Positions 1-11,709 are shown, counted from the first letter of the stretch. The stretch: DNA of 64,000 bases from Auanema rhodensis (GCA_964057225.1 OZ059896.1:21944501-22008500); one strand, 5' to 3'. Made by a program: numbers and translations. Notes: generated by a model from the sequence alone, not told the origin.

Positions 1-25
1 TTTTGTCAAAATGTTTTTGGAAGCA

Positions 26-53
26 ATGTTGAGTGTACATGGAAACTCAACAT
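26..53. repeat. Inverted repeat 1 of the monomer (9-bp arms)
   Basis: Arms ATGTTGAGT (26-34) and ACTCAACAT (45-53) are perfect reverse complements separated by 10 nt. A competing 6-bp pairing, AGTGTA (32-37) with TACACT (53-58), overlaps it. The element recurs at +351n in every monomer. In monomers with T at M33 (ATTG instead of AGTG, for example m2, m118, m132, m138, m168, m169) the G-C pair at M33 is lost. Monomers m105 and m106 carry a private GTTTAGTG change that also weakens the arm. Role unknown; it could extrude as a cruciform or fold in a transcript. Confidence 0.8.
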
Positions 54-136
54 ACACTAATGCATCATGTTTCAAACGATCATAACTAATTTTTGTATTA
101 AGCGTTTCTCAAGGTAGTATAGTGCATTCGATGCGG

Positions 137-187
137 ATTTTTAAGCTGCGTCGATCTGTGTTATCAGATTTGCGCTAGCTTAAAAAT
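137..187. repeat. 51-nt nested stem-loop in the conserved monomer core
   Basis: The strongest dyad in the monomer. Outer arms ATTTTTAAGCT (137-147) and AGCTTAAAAAT (177-187) pair over 11 bp. Next, GCG (148-150) pairs with CGC (173-175), leaving T176 as a one-base bulge. After a 3x3 internal loop (TCG/TTG), ATCTG (154-158) pairs with CAGAT (165-169) around the six-base loop TGTTAT. In RNA read from the + strand, the internal loop could add two U.G wobbles with one C-U mismatch, giving a nearly continuous stem of about 21 pairs; the opposite strand cannot form those wobbles. It recurs in every monomer. Disruptive changes are rare: C at M166 in a small clade (m14, m24 and relatives), a T-to-C change in the left arm in m21, m31, m36, m71 and m76, and single copies elsewhere. 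In m35 the change (12,110) lies at the bulge. Function is inference only. Confidence 0.85.
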
Positions 188-194
188 GCACCGA

Positions 195-210
195 GATATC
201 AACTGATATC
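195..210. repeat. CT210-subfamily dyad GATATCA-ac-TGATATC
   Basis: In monomers with CT at M210-211 (as in m1), GATATCA (195-201) and TGATATC (204-210) form a perfect 7-bp inverted repeat with a two-base centre, a compact symmetric site of the kind bound by protein dimers. In the more common AA subfamily the last base is A and one pair is lost. A group in the left part (m18, m19, m28, m29, m64, m65, m68) carries T at M200 (GATATT), which breaks the dyad from the other side. No known factor is assigned. Confidence 0.7.
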
Positions 211-290
211 TGTTCACACTTATATCCTCGATTTTCACCCTGAAGAATTATTTTTTTCGTTGAATAACATTGTCCATCGTCTTTGCCTTG

Positions 291-371
291 AAAAAAGGAA
301 TCTAAAAACATCTACTTTTTGCTAAATTATTTTGAAATTTTTCGAAAAAATTTTTGTCAAAATGTTTTTGG
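291..371. repeat. A-tract/T-tract segment spanning the monomer junction
   Basis: About 80 bp of closely spaced A and T runs: A6 at 291-296, A5 at 304-308, T5 at 316-320, the 12-bp palindrome TTTTTCGAAAAA at 338-349, T5 at 351-355, then A4 and T5 in the next monomer. Several tracts are roughly one helical turn apart, which predicts intrinsic curvature (inference). The segment recurs in every copy. Variants are GAAAACATTTTT (2455, 4210, 15091, 16846, 18601, 20356, 30185 and others), seven As before the T run, GAAAAAAGTTTTG (8073, 11583, 25623, 28080, 52299, 61074, 63180, 63883), and CAAAAAG in the following tract (49147, 49849, 51955, 57571). Confidence 0.75.
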
Positions 372-555
372 AAACAATGTTGATTGTACATGGAAACTCA
401 ACATACACTAATGCATCATTTTTCAAACGATCATAACTAATTTTTGTATTAAGCGTTTCTCAATGTAGTATAGTGCATTCGATGCGGATTTTTAAGCTGC
501 GTCGATCTGTGTTATCAGATTTGCGCTAGCTTAAAAATGCACCGAGATATCAACT

Positions 556-577
556 GATATAAGTTCACACTTATATC
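556..577. repeat. AA210-subfamily hairpin (9-bp arms, 4-nt loop)
   Basis: Shown in m2. GATATAAGT (556-564) and ACTTATATC (569-577) are perfect reverse complements around the loop TCAC. It occurs in all monomers with AA at M210-211, the majority type. In CT210 monomers the left arm reads GATATCTGT and the hairpin is lost, while the alternative dyad at M195-210 becomes perfect. Monomers with TATAACC (40591, 40942, 45505, 45856, 47260, 47962) lose the A206-T225 pair, and m96 has a change at M211. Confidence 0.85.
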
Positions 578-2454
578 CTCGATTTTCACCCTGAAGAATT
601 AATTTTTTCGTTGAATAACAATGTCCATCGTCTTTGCCTTGAAAAAAGGAATCTAAAAACATCTACTTTTTGCTAAATTATTTTGAAATTTTTCGAAAAA
701 ATTTTTGTCAAAATGTTTTTGGAAGCAATGTTGAGTGTACATGGAAACTCAACATACACTAATGCATCATTTTTTAAACGATCATAACTAATTTTTGTAT
801 TAAGCGTTTCTCGATGTAGTATAGTGCATTCGATGCGGATTTTTAAGCTGCGTCGATCTGTGTTATCAGATTTGCGCTAGCTTAAAAATGCACCGAGATA
901 TCAACTGATATAAGTTCACACTTATATCCTCGATTTTCACCCTGAAGAATTAATTTTTTCGTTGAATAACATTGTCCATCGTCTTTGCCTTGAAAAAAGA
1001 AATCTAAAAACATCTACTTTTTGCTAAATTATTTTGAAATTTTTCGAAAAAATTTTTGTCAAAATGTTTTTGGAAACAATGTTGAGTGTACATGGAAACT
1101 CAACATACACTAATGCATCATTTTTCAAACGATCATAACTAATTTTTGTATTAAGCGTTTCTCAATGTAGTATAGTGCATTCGATGCGGATTTTTAAGCT
1201 GCGTCGATCTGTGTTATCAGATTTGCGCTAGCTTAAAAATGCACCGAGATATCAACTGATATAAGTTCACACTTATATCCTCGATTTTCACCCTGAAGAA
1301 TTAATTTTTTCGTCGAATAACATTGTCCATCGTCTTTGCTTTGAAAAAAGGAATCTAAAAACATCTACTTTTTGCTAAATTATTTTGAAATTTTTCGAAA
1401 AAATTTTTGTCAAAATGTTTTTGGAAGCAATGTTGAGTGTACATGGAAACTCAACATACACTAATGCATCATGTTTCAAACGATCATAACTAATTTTTGT
1501 ATTAAGCGTTTCTCAAGGTAGTATAGTGCATTCGATGCGGATTTTTAAGCTGCGTCGAACTGTGTTATCAGATTTGCGCTAGCTTAAAAATGCACCGAGA
1601 TATCAACTGATATCTGTTCACACTTATATCCTCGATTTTCACCCTGAAGAATTATTTTTTTCGTTGAATAACATTGTCCATCGTCTTTGCCTTGAAAAAA
1701 GGAATCTAAAAACATCTACTTTTTGCTAAATTATTTTGAAATTTTTCGAAAAAAATTTTGTCAAAATGTTTTTGGAAACAATGTTGATTGTACATGGAAA
1801 CTCAACATACACTAATGCATCATTTTTCAAACGATCATAACTAATTTTTGTATTAAGCGTTTCTCAATGTAGTATAGTGCATTCGATGCGGATTTTTAAG
1901 CTGCGTCGATCTGTGTTATCAGATTTGCGCTAGCTTAAAAATGCACCGAGATATCAACTGATATAAGTTCACACTTATATCCTCGATTTTCACCCTGAAG
2001 AATTAATTTTTTCGTTGAATAACAATGTCCATCGTCTTTGCCTTGAAAAAAGGAATCTAAAAACATCTACTTTTTGCTAAATTATTTTGAAATTTTTCGA
2101 AAAAATTTTTGTCAAAATGTTTTTGGAAACAATGTTGATTGTACATGGAAACTCAACATACACTAATGCATCATTTTTCAAACGATCATAACTAATTTTT
2201 GTATTAAGCGTTTCTCAATGTAGTATAGTGCATTCGATGCGGATTTTTAAGCTGCGTCGATCTGTGTTATCAGATTTGCGCTAGCTTAAAAATGCACCGA
2301 GATATCAACTGATATAAGTTCACACTTATATCCTCGATTTTCACCCTGAAGAATTAATTTTTTCGTTGAATAACATTGTCCATCGTCTTTGCTTTGAAAA
2401 AAGGAATCTAAAAACATCTACTTTTTGCTAAATTATTTTGAAATTTTTCGAAAA

Positions 2455-4209
2455 CATTTTTGTCAAAATGTTTTTGGAAACAATGTTGAGTGTACATGGA
2501 AACTCAACATACACTAATGCATCATTTTTCAAACGATCATAACTAATTTTTGTATTAAGCGTTTCTCAATGTAGTATAGTGCATTCGATGCGGATTTTTA
2601 AGCTGCGTCGATCTGTGTTATCAGATTTGCGCTAGCTTAAAAATGCACCGAGATATCAACTGATATAAGTTCACACTTATATCCTCGATTTTCACCCTGA
2701 AGAATTAATTTTTTCGTCGAATAACATTGTCCATCGTCTTTGCTTTGAAAAAAGGAATCTAAAAACATCTACTTTTTGCTAAATTATTTTGAAATTTTTC
2801 GAAAAAATTTTTGTCAAAATGTTTTTGGAAGCAATGTTGAGTGTACATGGAAACTCAACATACACTAATGCATCATGTTTCAAACGATCATAACTAATTT
2901 TTGTATTAAGCGTTTCTCAAGGTAGTATAGTGCATTCGATGCGGATTTTTAAGCTGCGTCGATCTGTGTTATCAGATTTGCGCTAGCTTAAAAATGCACC
3001 GAGATATCAACTGATATCTGTTCACACTTATATCCTCGATTTTCACCCTGAAGAATTATTTTTTTCGTTGAATAACATTGTCCATCGTCTTTGCCTTGAA
3101 AAAAGGAATCTAAAAACATCTACTTTTTGCTAAATTATTTTGAAATTTTTCGAAAAAAATTTTGTCAAAATGTTTTTGGAAACAATGTTGATTGTACATG
3201 GAAACTCAACATACACTAATGCATCATTTTTCAAACGATCATAACTAATTTTTGTATTAAGCGTTTCTCAATGTAGTTTAGTGCATTCGATGCGGATTTT
3301 TAAGCTGCGTCGATCTGTGTTATCAGATTTGCGCTAGCTTAAAAATGCACCGAGATATCAACTGATATCTGTTCACACTTATATCCTCGATTTTCACCCT
3401 GAAGAATTATTTTTTTCGTTGAATAACCATGTCCATCGTCTTTGCCTTGAAAAAAGGAATCTAAAAACATCTACTTTTTGCTAAATTATTTTGAAATTTT
3501 TCGAAAAAAATTTTGTCAAAATGTTTTTGGAAACAATGTTGATTGTACATGGAAACTCAACATACACTAATGCATCATTTTTCAAACGATCATAACTAAT
3601 TTTTGTATTAAGCGTTTCTCAATGTAGTATAGTGCATTCGATGCGGATTTTTAAGCTGCGTCGATCTGTGTTATCAGATTTGCGCTAGCTTAAAAATGCA
3701 CCGAGATATCAACTGATATAAGTTCACACTTATATCCTCGATTTTCACCCTGAAGAATTAATTTTTTCGTTGAATAACAATGTCCATCGTCTTTGCCTTG
3801 AAAAAAGGAATCTAAAAACATCTACTTTTTGCTAAATTATTTTGAAATTTTTCGAAAAAATTTTTGTCAAAATGTTTTTGGAAGCAATGTTGAGTGTACA
3901 TGGAAACTCAACATACACTAATGCATCATTTTTCAAACGATCATAACTAATTTTTGTATTAAGCGTTTCTCAATGTAGTATAGTGCATTCGATGCGGATT
4001 TTTAAGCTGCGTCGATCTGTGTTATCAGATTTGCGCTAGCTTGAAAATGCACCGAGATATCAACTGATATAAGTTCACACTTATATCCTCGATTTTCACC
4101 CTGAAGAATTAATTTTTTCGTTGAATAACATTGTCCATCGTCTTTGCTTTGAAAAAAGGAATCTAAAAACATCTACTTTTTGCTAAATTATTTTGAAATT
4201 TTTCGAAAA
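2455..4209. repeat. Five-monomer unit, single copy (left block)
   Basis: A 1755-bp unit bounded by GAAAACATTTTT-type junctions at 2455 and 4210 (the second reads CATCTTTG). It carries, in order, a GTCGAAT monomer, a CAAGGTAG/CT210 monomer, a monomer with the rare TAGTTTAG (3274) and CCATGTCC, and two AA210 monomers. The same five-monomer order occurs three times in tandem at 15,091-20,355. In both blocks the unit run is followed 301 bp later by TCTAGAAAC (4511 and 20657), so the position is homologous and only the copy number differs. Confidence 0.85.
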
Positions 4210-4689
4210 CATCTTTGTCAAAATGTTTTTGGAAACAATGTTGAGTGTACATGGAAACTCAACATACACTAATGCATCATTTTTCAAACGATCATAACTA
4301 ATTTTTGTATTAAGCGTTTCTCAATGTAGTATAGTGCATTCGATGCGGATTTTTAAGCTGCGTCGATCTGTGTTATCAGATTTGCGCTAGCTTAAAAATG
4401 CACCGAGATATCAACTGATATAAGTTCACACTTATATCCTCGATTTTCACCCTGAAGAATTAATTTTTTCGTCGAATAACATTGTCCATCGTCTTTGCTT
4501 TGAAAAAAGGAATCTAGAAACATCTACTTTTTGCTAAATTATTTTGAAATTTTTCGAAAAAATTTTTGTCAAAATGTTTTTGGAAGCAATGTTGAGTGTA
4601 CATGGAAACTCAACATACACTAATGCATCATGTTTCAAACGATCATAACTAATTTCTGTATTAAGCGTTTCTCAATGTAGTATAGTGCA

Positions 4690-7600
4690 TTCGATGCGGA
4701 TTTTTAAGCTGCGTCGATCTGTGTTATCCGATTTGCGCTAGCTTAAAAATGCACCGAGATATCAACTGATATAAGTTCACACTTATATCCTCGATTTTCA
4801 CCCTGAAGAATTAATTTTTTCGTTGAATAACATTGTCCATCGTCTTTGCTTTGAAAAAAGGAATCTAAAAACATCTACTTTTTGCTAAATTATTTTGAAA
4901 TTTTTCGAAAAAATTTTTGTCAAAATGTTTTTGGAAGCAATGTTGAGTGTACATGGAAACTCAACATACACTAATGCATCATGTTTCAAACGATCATAAC
5001 TAATTTTTGTATTAAGCGTTTCTCCAGGTAGTATAGTGCATTCGATGCGGATTTTTAAGCTGCGTCGATCTGTGTTATCAGATTTGCGCTAGCTTAAAAA
5101 TGCACCGAGATATCAACTGATATCTGTTCACACTTATATCCTCGATTTTCACCCTGAAGAATTATTTTTTTCGTTGAATAACATTGTCCATCGTCTTTGC
5201 CTTGAAAAAAGGAATCTAAAAACATCTACTTTTTGCTAAATTATTTTGAAATTTTTCGAAAAAAATTTTGTCAAAATGTTTTTGGAAACAATGTTGATTG
5301 TACATGGAAACTCAACATACACTAATGCATCATTTTTCAAACGATCATAACTAATTTTTGTATTAAGCGTTTCTCAATGTAGTATAGTGCATTCGATGCG
5401 GATTTTTAAGCTGCGTCGATCTGTGTTATCAGATTTGCGCTAGCTTAAAAATGCACCGAGATATCAACTGATATCTGTTCACACTTATATCCTCGATTTT
5501 CACCCTGAAGAATTATTTTTTTCGTTGAATAACCATGTCCATCGTCTTTGCCTTGAAAAAAGGAATCTAAAAACATCTACTTTTTGCTAAATTATTTTGA
5601 AATTTTTCGAAAAAATTTTTGTCAAAATGTTTTTGGAAACAATGTTGAGTGTACATGGAAACTCAACATACACTAATGCATCATTTTTCAAACGATCATA
5701 ACTAATTTCTGTATTAAGCGTTTCTCAATGTAGTATAGTGCATTCGATGCGGATTTTTAAGCTGCGTCGATCTGTGTTATCCGATTTGCGCTAGCTTAAA
5801 AATGCACCGAGATATCAACTGATATAAGTTCACACTTATATCCTCGATTTTCACCCTGAAGAATTAATTTTTTCGTTGAATAACATTGTCCATCGTCTTT
5901 GCTTCGAAAAAAGGAATCTAAAAACATCTACTTTTTGCTAAATTATTTTGAAATTTTTCGAAAAAATTTTTGTCAAAATGTTTTTGGAAGCAATGTTGAG
6001 TGTACATGGAAACTCAACATACACTAATGCATCATTTTTCAAACGATCATAACTAATTTTTGTATTAAGCGTTTCTCAATGTAGTATAGTGCATTCGATG
6101 CGGATTTTTAAGCTGCGTCGATCTGTGTTATCAGATTTGCGCTAGCTTAAAAATGCACCGAGATATTAACTGATATCTGTTCACACTTATATCCTCGATT
6201 TTCACCCTGAAGAATTATTTTTTTCGTTGAATAACCATGTCCATCGTCTTTGCCTTGAAAAAAGGAATCTAAAAACATCTACTTTTTGCTAAATTATTTT
6301 GAAATTTTTCGAAAAAATTTTTGTCAAAATGTTTTTGGAAACAATGTTGAGTGTACATGGAAACTCAACATACACTAATGCATCATTTTTCAAACGATCA
6401 TAACTAATTTTTGTATTAAGCGTTTCTCAATGTAGTATAGTGCATTCGATGCGGATTTTTAAGCTGCGTCGATCTGTGTTATCAGATTTGCGCTAGCTTA
6501 AAAATGCACCGAGATATTAACTGATATCTGTTGACACTTATATCCTCGATTTTCACCCTGAAGAATTATTTTTTTCGTTGAATAACCATGTCCATCGTCT
6601 TTGCCTTGAAAAAAGGAATCTAAAAACATCTACTTTTTGCTAAATTATTTTGAAATTTTTCGAAAAAATTTTTGTCAAAATGTTTTTGGAAACAATGTTG
6701 AGTGTACATGGAAACTCAACATACACTAATGCATCATTTTTCAAACGATCATAACTAATTTTTGTATTAAGCGTTTCTCAATGTAGTATAGTGCATTCGA
6801 TGCGGATTTTTAAGCTGCGTCGATCTGTGTTATCAGATTTGCGCTAGCTTAAAAATGCACCGAGATATCAACTGATATAAGTTCACACTTATATCCTCGA
6901 TTTTCACCCTGAAGAATTAATTTTTTCGTTGAATAACAATGTCCATCGTCTTTGCCTTGAAAAAAGGAATCTAAAAACATCTACTTTTTGCTAAATTATT
7001 TTGAAATTTTTCGAAAAAATTTTTGTCAAAATGTTTTTGGAAGCAATGTTGAGTGTACATGGAAACTCAACATACACTAATGCATCATTTTTCAAACGAT
7101 CATAACTAATTTTTGTATTAAGCGTTTCTCAATGTAGTATAGTGCATTCGATGCGGATTTTCAAGCTGCGTCGATCTGTGTTATCAGATTTGCGCTAGCT
7201 TAAAAATTCACCGAGATATCAACTGATATAAGTTCACACTTATATCCTCGATTTTCACCCTGAAGAATTAATTTTTTCGTCGAATAACATTGTCCATCGT
7301 CTTTGCTTTGAAAAAAAGAATCTAAAAACATCTACTTTTTGCTAAATTATTTTGAAATTTTTCGAAAAAATTTTTGTCAAAATGTTTTTGGAAGCAATGT
7401 TGAGTGTACATGGAAACTCAACATACACTAATGCATCAGGTTTCAAACGATCATAACTAATTTTTGTATTAAGCGTTTCTCAATGTAGTATAGTGCATTC
7501 GATGCGGATTTTTAAGCTGCGTCGATCTGTGTTATCAGATTTGCGCTAGCTTAAAAATGCACCGAGATATCAACTGATATAAGTTCACACTTATATCCTC

Positions 7601-8199
7601 GATTTTCACCCTGAAGAATTAATTTTTTCGTCGAATAACATTGTCCATCGTCTTTGCTTTGAAAAAAGGAATCTAAAAACATCTACTTTTTGCTAAATTA
7701 TTTCGAAATTTTTCGAAAAAATTTTTGTCAAAATGTTTTTGGAAGCAATGTTGAGTGTACATGGAAACTCAACATACACTAATGCATCATGTTTCAAACG
7801 ATCATAACTAATTTTTGTATTAAGCGTTTCTCAATGTAGTATAGTGCATTCGATGCGGATTTTTAAGCTGCGTCGATCTGTGTTATCAGATTTGCGCTAG
7901 CTTAAAAATGCACCGAGATATCAACTGATATAAGTTCACACTTATATCCTCGATTTTCACCCTGAAGAATTAATTTTTTCGTTGAATAACATTGTCCATC
8001 GTCTTTGCTTTGAAAAAAGGAATCTAAAAACATCTACTTTTTGCTAAATTATTTTGAAATTTTTCGAAAAAAGTTTTGTCAAAATGTTTTTGGAAACAAT
8101 GTTGAGTGTACATGGAAACTCAACATACACTAATGCATCATTTTTCGAACGATCATAACTAATTTCTGTATTAAGCGTTTCTCAATGTAGTATAGTGCA
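4690..8199. repeat. Ten-monomer tandem duplication, copy 1 (3510 bp)
   Basis: Ten monomers repeated immediately downstream at 3510-bp spacing: GCTTCGAAA 5901/9411, CTGTTGAC 6531/10041, TTTTCAAGCTG with AAATTCACC 7161/10671, GCATCAGGTTTC near 7437/10947, GAAAAAAGTTTTG 8073/11583. The boundary is placed inside hybrid m24, between 8146 and 8238. The right block (20.7-25.6 kb) has this series only once, so the duplication is specific to the left block. Confidence 0.88.
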
Positions 8200-8424
8200 T
8201 TCGATGCGGATTTTTAAGCTGCGTCGATCTGTGTTATCCGATTTGCGCTAGCTTAAAAATGCACCGAGATATCAACTGATATAAGTTCACACTTATATCC
8301 TCGATTTTCACCCTGAAGAATTAATTTTTTCGTTGAATAACATTGTCCATCGTCTTTGCTTTGAAAAAAGGAATCTAAAAACATCTACTTTTTGCTAAAT
8401 TATTTTGAAATTTTTCGAAAAAAT
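8074..8424. repeat. Hybrid monomer m24: crossover junction of the 10-mer duplication
   Basis: The left half matches m34: preceded by GAAAAAAGTTTTG, GGAAACAATG and the rare CGAACG (8146). The right half matches m14: TATCCGATTTG (8238) instead of TATCAGATTTG. Such a composite is what one unequal crossover between an m34-type and an m14-type monomer would leave, and it sits exactly at the start of the second 3510-bp copy. The exchange therefore fell between 8146 and 8238; TTCTG at 8165 is common to both parents and does not narrow it. Confidence 0.82.
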
Positions 8425-11400
8425 TTTTGTCAAAATGTTTTTGGAAGCAATGTTGAGTGTACATGGAAACTCAACATACACTAATGCATCATGTTTCAAA
8501 CGATCATAACTAATTTTTGTATTAAGCGTTTCTCAAGGTAGTATAGTGCATTCGATGCGGATTTTTAAGCTGCGTCGATCTGTGTTATCAGATTTGCGCT
8601 AGCTTAAAAATGCACCGAGATATCAACTGATATCTGTTCACACTTATATCCTCGATTTTCACCCTGAAGAATTATTTTTTTCGTTGAATAACATTGTCCA
8701 TCGTCTTTGCCTTGAAAAAAGGAATCTAAAAACATCTACTTTTTGCTAAATTATTTTGAAATTTTTCGAAAAAAATTTTGTCAAAATGTTTTTGGAAACA
8801 ATGTTGATTGTACATGGAAACTCAACATACACTAATGCATCATTTTTCAAACGATCATAACTAATTTTTGTATTAAGCGTTTCTCAATGTAGTATAGTGC
8901 ATTCGATGCGGATTTTTAAGCTGCGTCGATCTGTGTTATCAGATTTGCGCTAGCTTAAAAATGCACCGAGATATCAACTGATATCTGTTCACACTTATAT
9001 CCTCGATTTTCACCCTGAAGAATTATTTTTTTCGTTGAATAACCATGTCCATCGTCTTTGCCTTGAAAAAAGGAATCTAAAAACATCTACTTTTTGCTAA
9101 ATTATTTTGAAATTTTTCGAAAAAATTTTTGTCAAAATGTTTTTGGAAACAATGTTGAGTGTACATGGAAACTCAACATACACTAATGCATCATTTTTCA
9201 AACGATCATAACTAATTTCTGTATTAAGCGTTTCTCAATGTAGTATAGTGCATTCGATGCGGATTTTTAAGCTGCGTCGATCTGTGTTATCCGATTTGCG
9301 CTAGCTTAAAAATGCACCGAGATATCAACTGATATAAGTTCACACTTATATCCTCGATTTTCACCCTGAAGAATTAATTTTTTCGTTGAATAACATTGTC
9401 CATCGTCTTTGCTTCGAAAAAAGGAATCTAAAAACATCTACTTTTTGCTAAATTATTTTGAAATTTTTCGAAAAAATTTTTGTCAAAATGTTTTTGGAAG
9501 CAATGTTGAGTGTACATGGAAACTCAACATACACTAATGCATCATTTTTCAAACGATCATAACTAATTTTTGTATTAAGCGTTTCTCAATGTAGTATAGT
9601 GCATTCGATGCGGATTTTTAAGCTGCGTCGATCTGTGTTATCAGATTTGCGCTAGCTTAAAAATGCACCGAGATATTAACTGATATCTGTTCACACTTAT
9701 ATCCTCGATTTTCACCCTGAAGAATTATTTTTTTCGTTGAATAACCATGTCCATCGTCTTTGCCTTGAAAAAAGGAATCTAAAAACATCTACTTTTTGCT
9801 AAATTATTTTGAAATTTTTCGAAAAAATTTTTGTCAAAATGTTTTTGGAAACAATGTTGAGTGTACATGGAAACTCAACATACACTAATGCATCATTTTT
9901 CAAACGATCATAACTAATTTTTGTATTAAGCGTTTCTCAATGTAGTATAGTGCATTCGATGCGGATTTTTAAGCTGCGTCGATCTGTGTTATCAGATTTG
10001 CGCTAGCTTAAAAATGCACCGAGATATTAACTGATATCTGTTGACACTTATATCCTCGATTTTCACCCTGAAGAATTATTTTTTTCGTTGAATAACCATG
10101 TCCATCGTCTTTGCCTTGAAAAAAGGAATCTAAAAACATCTACTTTTTGCTAAATTATTTTGAAATTTTTCGAAAAAATTTTTGTCAAAATGTTTTTGGA
10201 AACAATGTTGAGTGTACATGGAAACTCAACATACACTAATGCATCATTTTTCAAACGATCATAACTAATTTTTGTATTAAGCGTTTCTCAATGTAGTATA
10301 GTGCATTCGATGCGGATTTTTAAGCTGCGTCGATCTGTGTTATCAGATTTGCGCTAGCTTAAAAATGCACCGAGATATCAACTGATATAAGTTCACACTT
10401 ATATCCTCGATTTTCACCCTGAAGAATTAATTTTTTCGTTGAATAACAATGTCCATCGTCTTTGCCTTGAAAAAAGGAATCTAAAAACATCTACTTTTTG
10501 CTAAATTATTTTGAAATTTTTCGAAAAAATTTTTGTCAAAATGTTTTTGGAAGCAATGTTGAGTGTACATGGAAACTCAACATACACTAATGCATCATTT
10601 TTCAAACGATCATAACTAATTTTTGTATTAAGCGTTTCTCAATGTAGTATAGTGCATTCGATGCGGATTTTCAAGCTGCGTCGATCTGTGTTATCAGATT
10701 TGCGCTAGCTTAAAAATTCACCGAGATATCAACTGATATAAGTTCACACTTATATCCTCGATTTTCACCCTGAAGAATTAATTTTTTCGTCGAATAACAT
10801 TGTCCATCGTCTTTGCTTTGAAAAAAAGAATCTAAAAACATCTACTTTTTGCTAAATTATTTTGAAATTTTTCGAAAAAATTTTTGTCAAAATGTTTTTG
10901 GAAGCAATGTTGAGTGTACATGGAAACTCAACATACACTAATGCATCAGGTTTCAAACGATCATAACTAATTTTTGTATTAAGCGTTTCTCAATGTAGTA
11001 TAGTGCATTCGATGCGGATTTTTAAGCTGCGTCGATCTGTGTTATCAGATTTGCGCTAGCTTAAAAATGCACCGAGATATCAACTGATATAAGTTCACAC
11101 TTATATCCTCGATTTTCACCCTGAAGAATTAATTTTTTCGTCGAATAACATTGTCCATCGTCTTTGCTTTGAAAAAAGGAATCTAAAAACATCTACTTTT
11201 TGCTAAATTATTTCGAAATTTTTCGAAAAAATTTTTGTCAAAATGTTTTTGGAAGCAATGTTGAGTGTACATGGAAACTCAACATACACTAATGCATCAT
11301 GTTTCAAACGATCATAACTAATTTTTGTATTAAGCGTTTCTCAATGTAGTATAGTGCATTCGATGCGGATTTTTAAGCTGCGTCGATCTGTGTTATCAGA

Positions 11401-11709
11401 TTTGCGCTAGCTTAAAAATGCACCGAGATATCAACTGATATAAGTTCACACTTATATCCTCGATTTTCACCCTGAAGAATTAATTTTTTCGTTGAATAAC
11501 ATTGTCCATCGTCTTTGCTTTGAAAAAAGGAATCTAAAAACATCTACTTTTTGCTAAATTATTTTGAAATTTTTCGAAAAAAGTTTTGTCAAAATGTTTT
11601 TGGAAACAATGTTGAGTGTACATGGAAACTCAACATACACTAATGCATCATTTTTCGAACGATCATAACTAATTTCTGTATTAAGCGTTTCTCAATGTAG
11701 TATAGTGCA
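8200..11709. repeat. Ten-monomer tandem duplication, copy 2 (3510 bp)
   Basis: Second copy of the 3510-bp unit, nearly identical to copy 1 wherever I compared private variants. It begins inside m24 and ends inside m34 (11,584-11,934). m34 retains CGAACG together with TCAGATTTG, as does its homologue at about 25,624-25,974 in the right block, giving the non-recombinant state of the downstream boundary. Confidence 0.88.

Larger units (their letters stand above)
1..351. repeat. Reference satellite monomer (m1)
   Basis: First full monomer, used here as the coordinate frame. Hand count gives 58 C and 55 G (32% G+C) and 12 CpG dinucleotides. It contains single BsrGI (TGTACA, 34-39), NsiI (ATGCAT, 60-65), NheI (GCTAGC, 174-179) and EcoRV (GATATC, 195-200) sites, each of which should cut most copies of the array into a 351-bp ladder. 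Common variable M-positions across the array are 23 (A/G), 33 (G/T), 69 (G/T), 73 (C/T), 93 (T/C), 113 (T/G/A), 210-211 (AA/CT), 225, 229, 249-251, 261 (T/C), 269-271, 287 (C/T) and 297. m1 belongs to the CT210 subfamily. No half-monomer internal duplication is apparent. Confidence 0.95.
1..3159. repeat. Four-monomer higher-order repeat (1404 bp)
   Basis: The CAAGGTAG variant recurs at 110, 1514 and 2918, exactly four monomers apart, always in a monomer that also has G at M69, CT at 210-211 and T at 251. m1/m5/m9, m2/m6 and m4/m8 match each other on diagnostic sites, so the pattern is a 4-mer with two full copies and the start of a third. m3 and m7 do not match: m3 carries TTTTTTAAACG (about 771) and CGATGTAG, m7 looks like m2. 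m5 has a private change TCGAAC near 1558. The 4-mer overlaps the start of the large duplicated block at about 2.3 kb. Confidence 0.8.

Noticed and set aside
115-135. RNA polymerase III internal promoter (A-box-like TAGTATAGTG, B-box-like ATTCGATGC)
   Set aside because: Both are partial matches and lie directly next to each other, whereas functional A and B boxes are separated by tens of bases. No tRNA-like fold is present.
161-169. GATA-factor site (TTATCA)
   Set aside because: A six-base motif is expected by chance in AT-rich DNA, and here it falls in the loop and stem of the hairpin.
256-272. CENP-B box-like sequence TTCGTTGAATAAC
   Set aside because: It matches the TTCG half and the central A of the mammalian box but lacks the CGGG half, and many monomers read TTCGTCGAA. 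Without the second half I do not call it a binding site.
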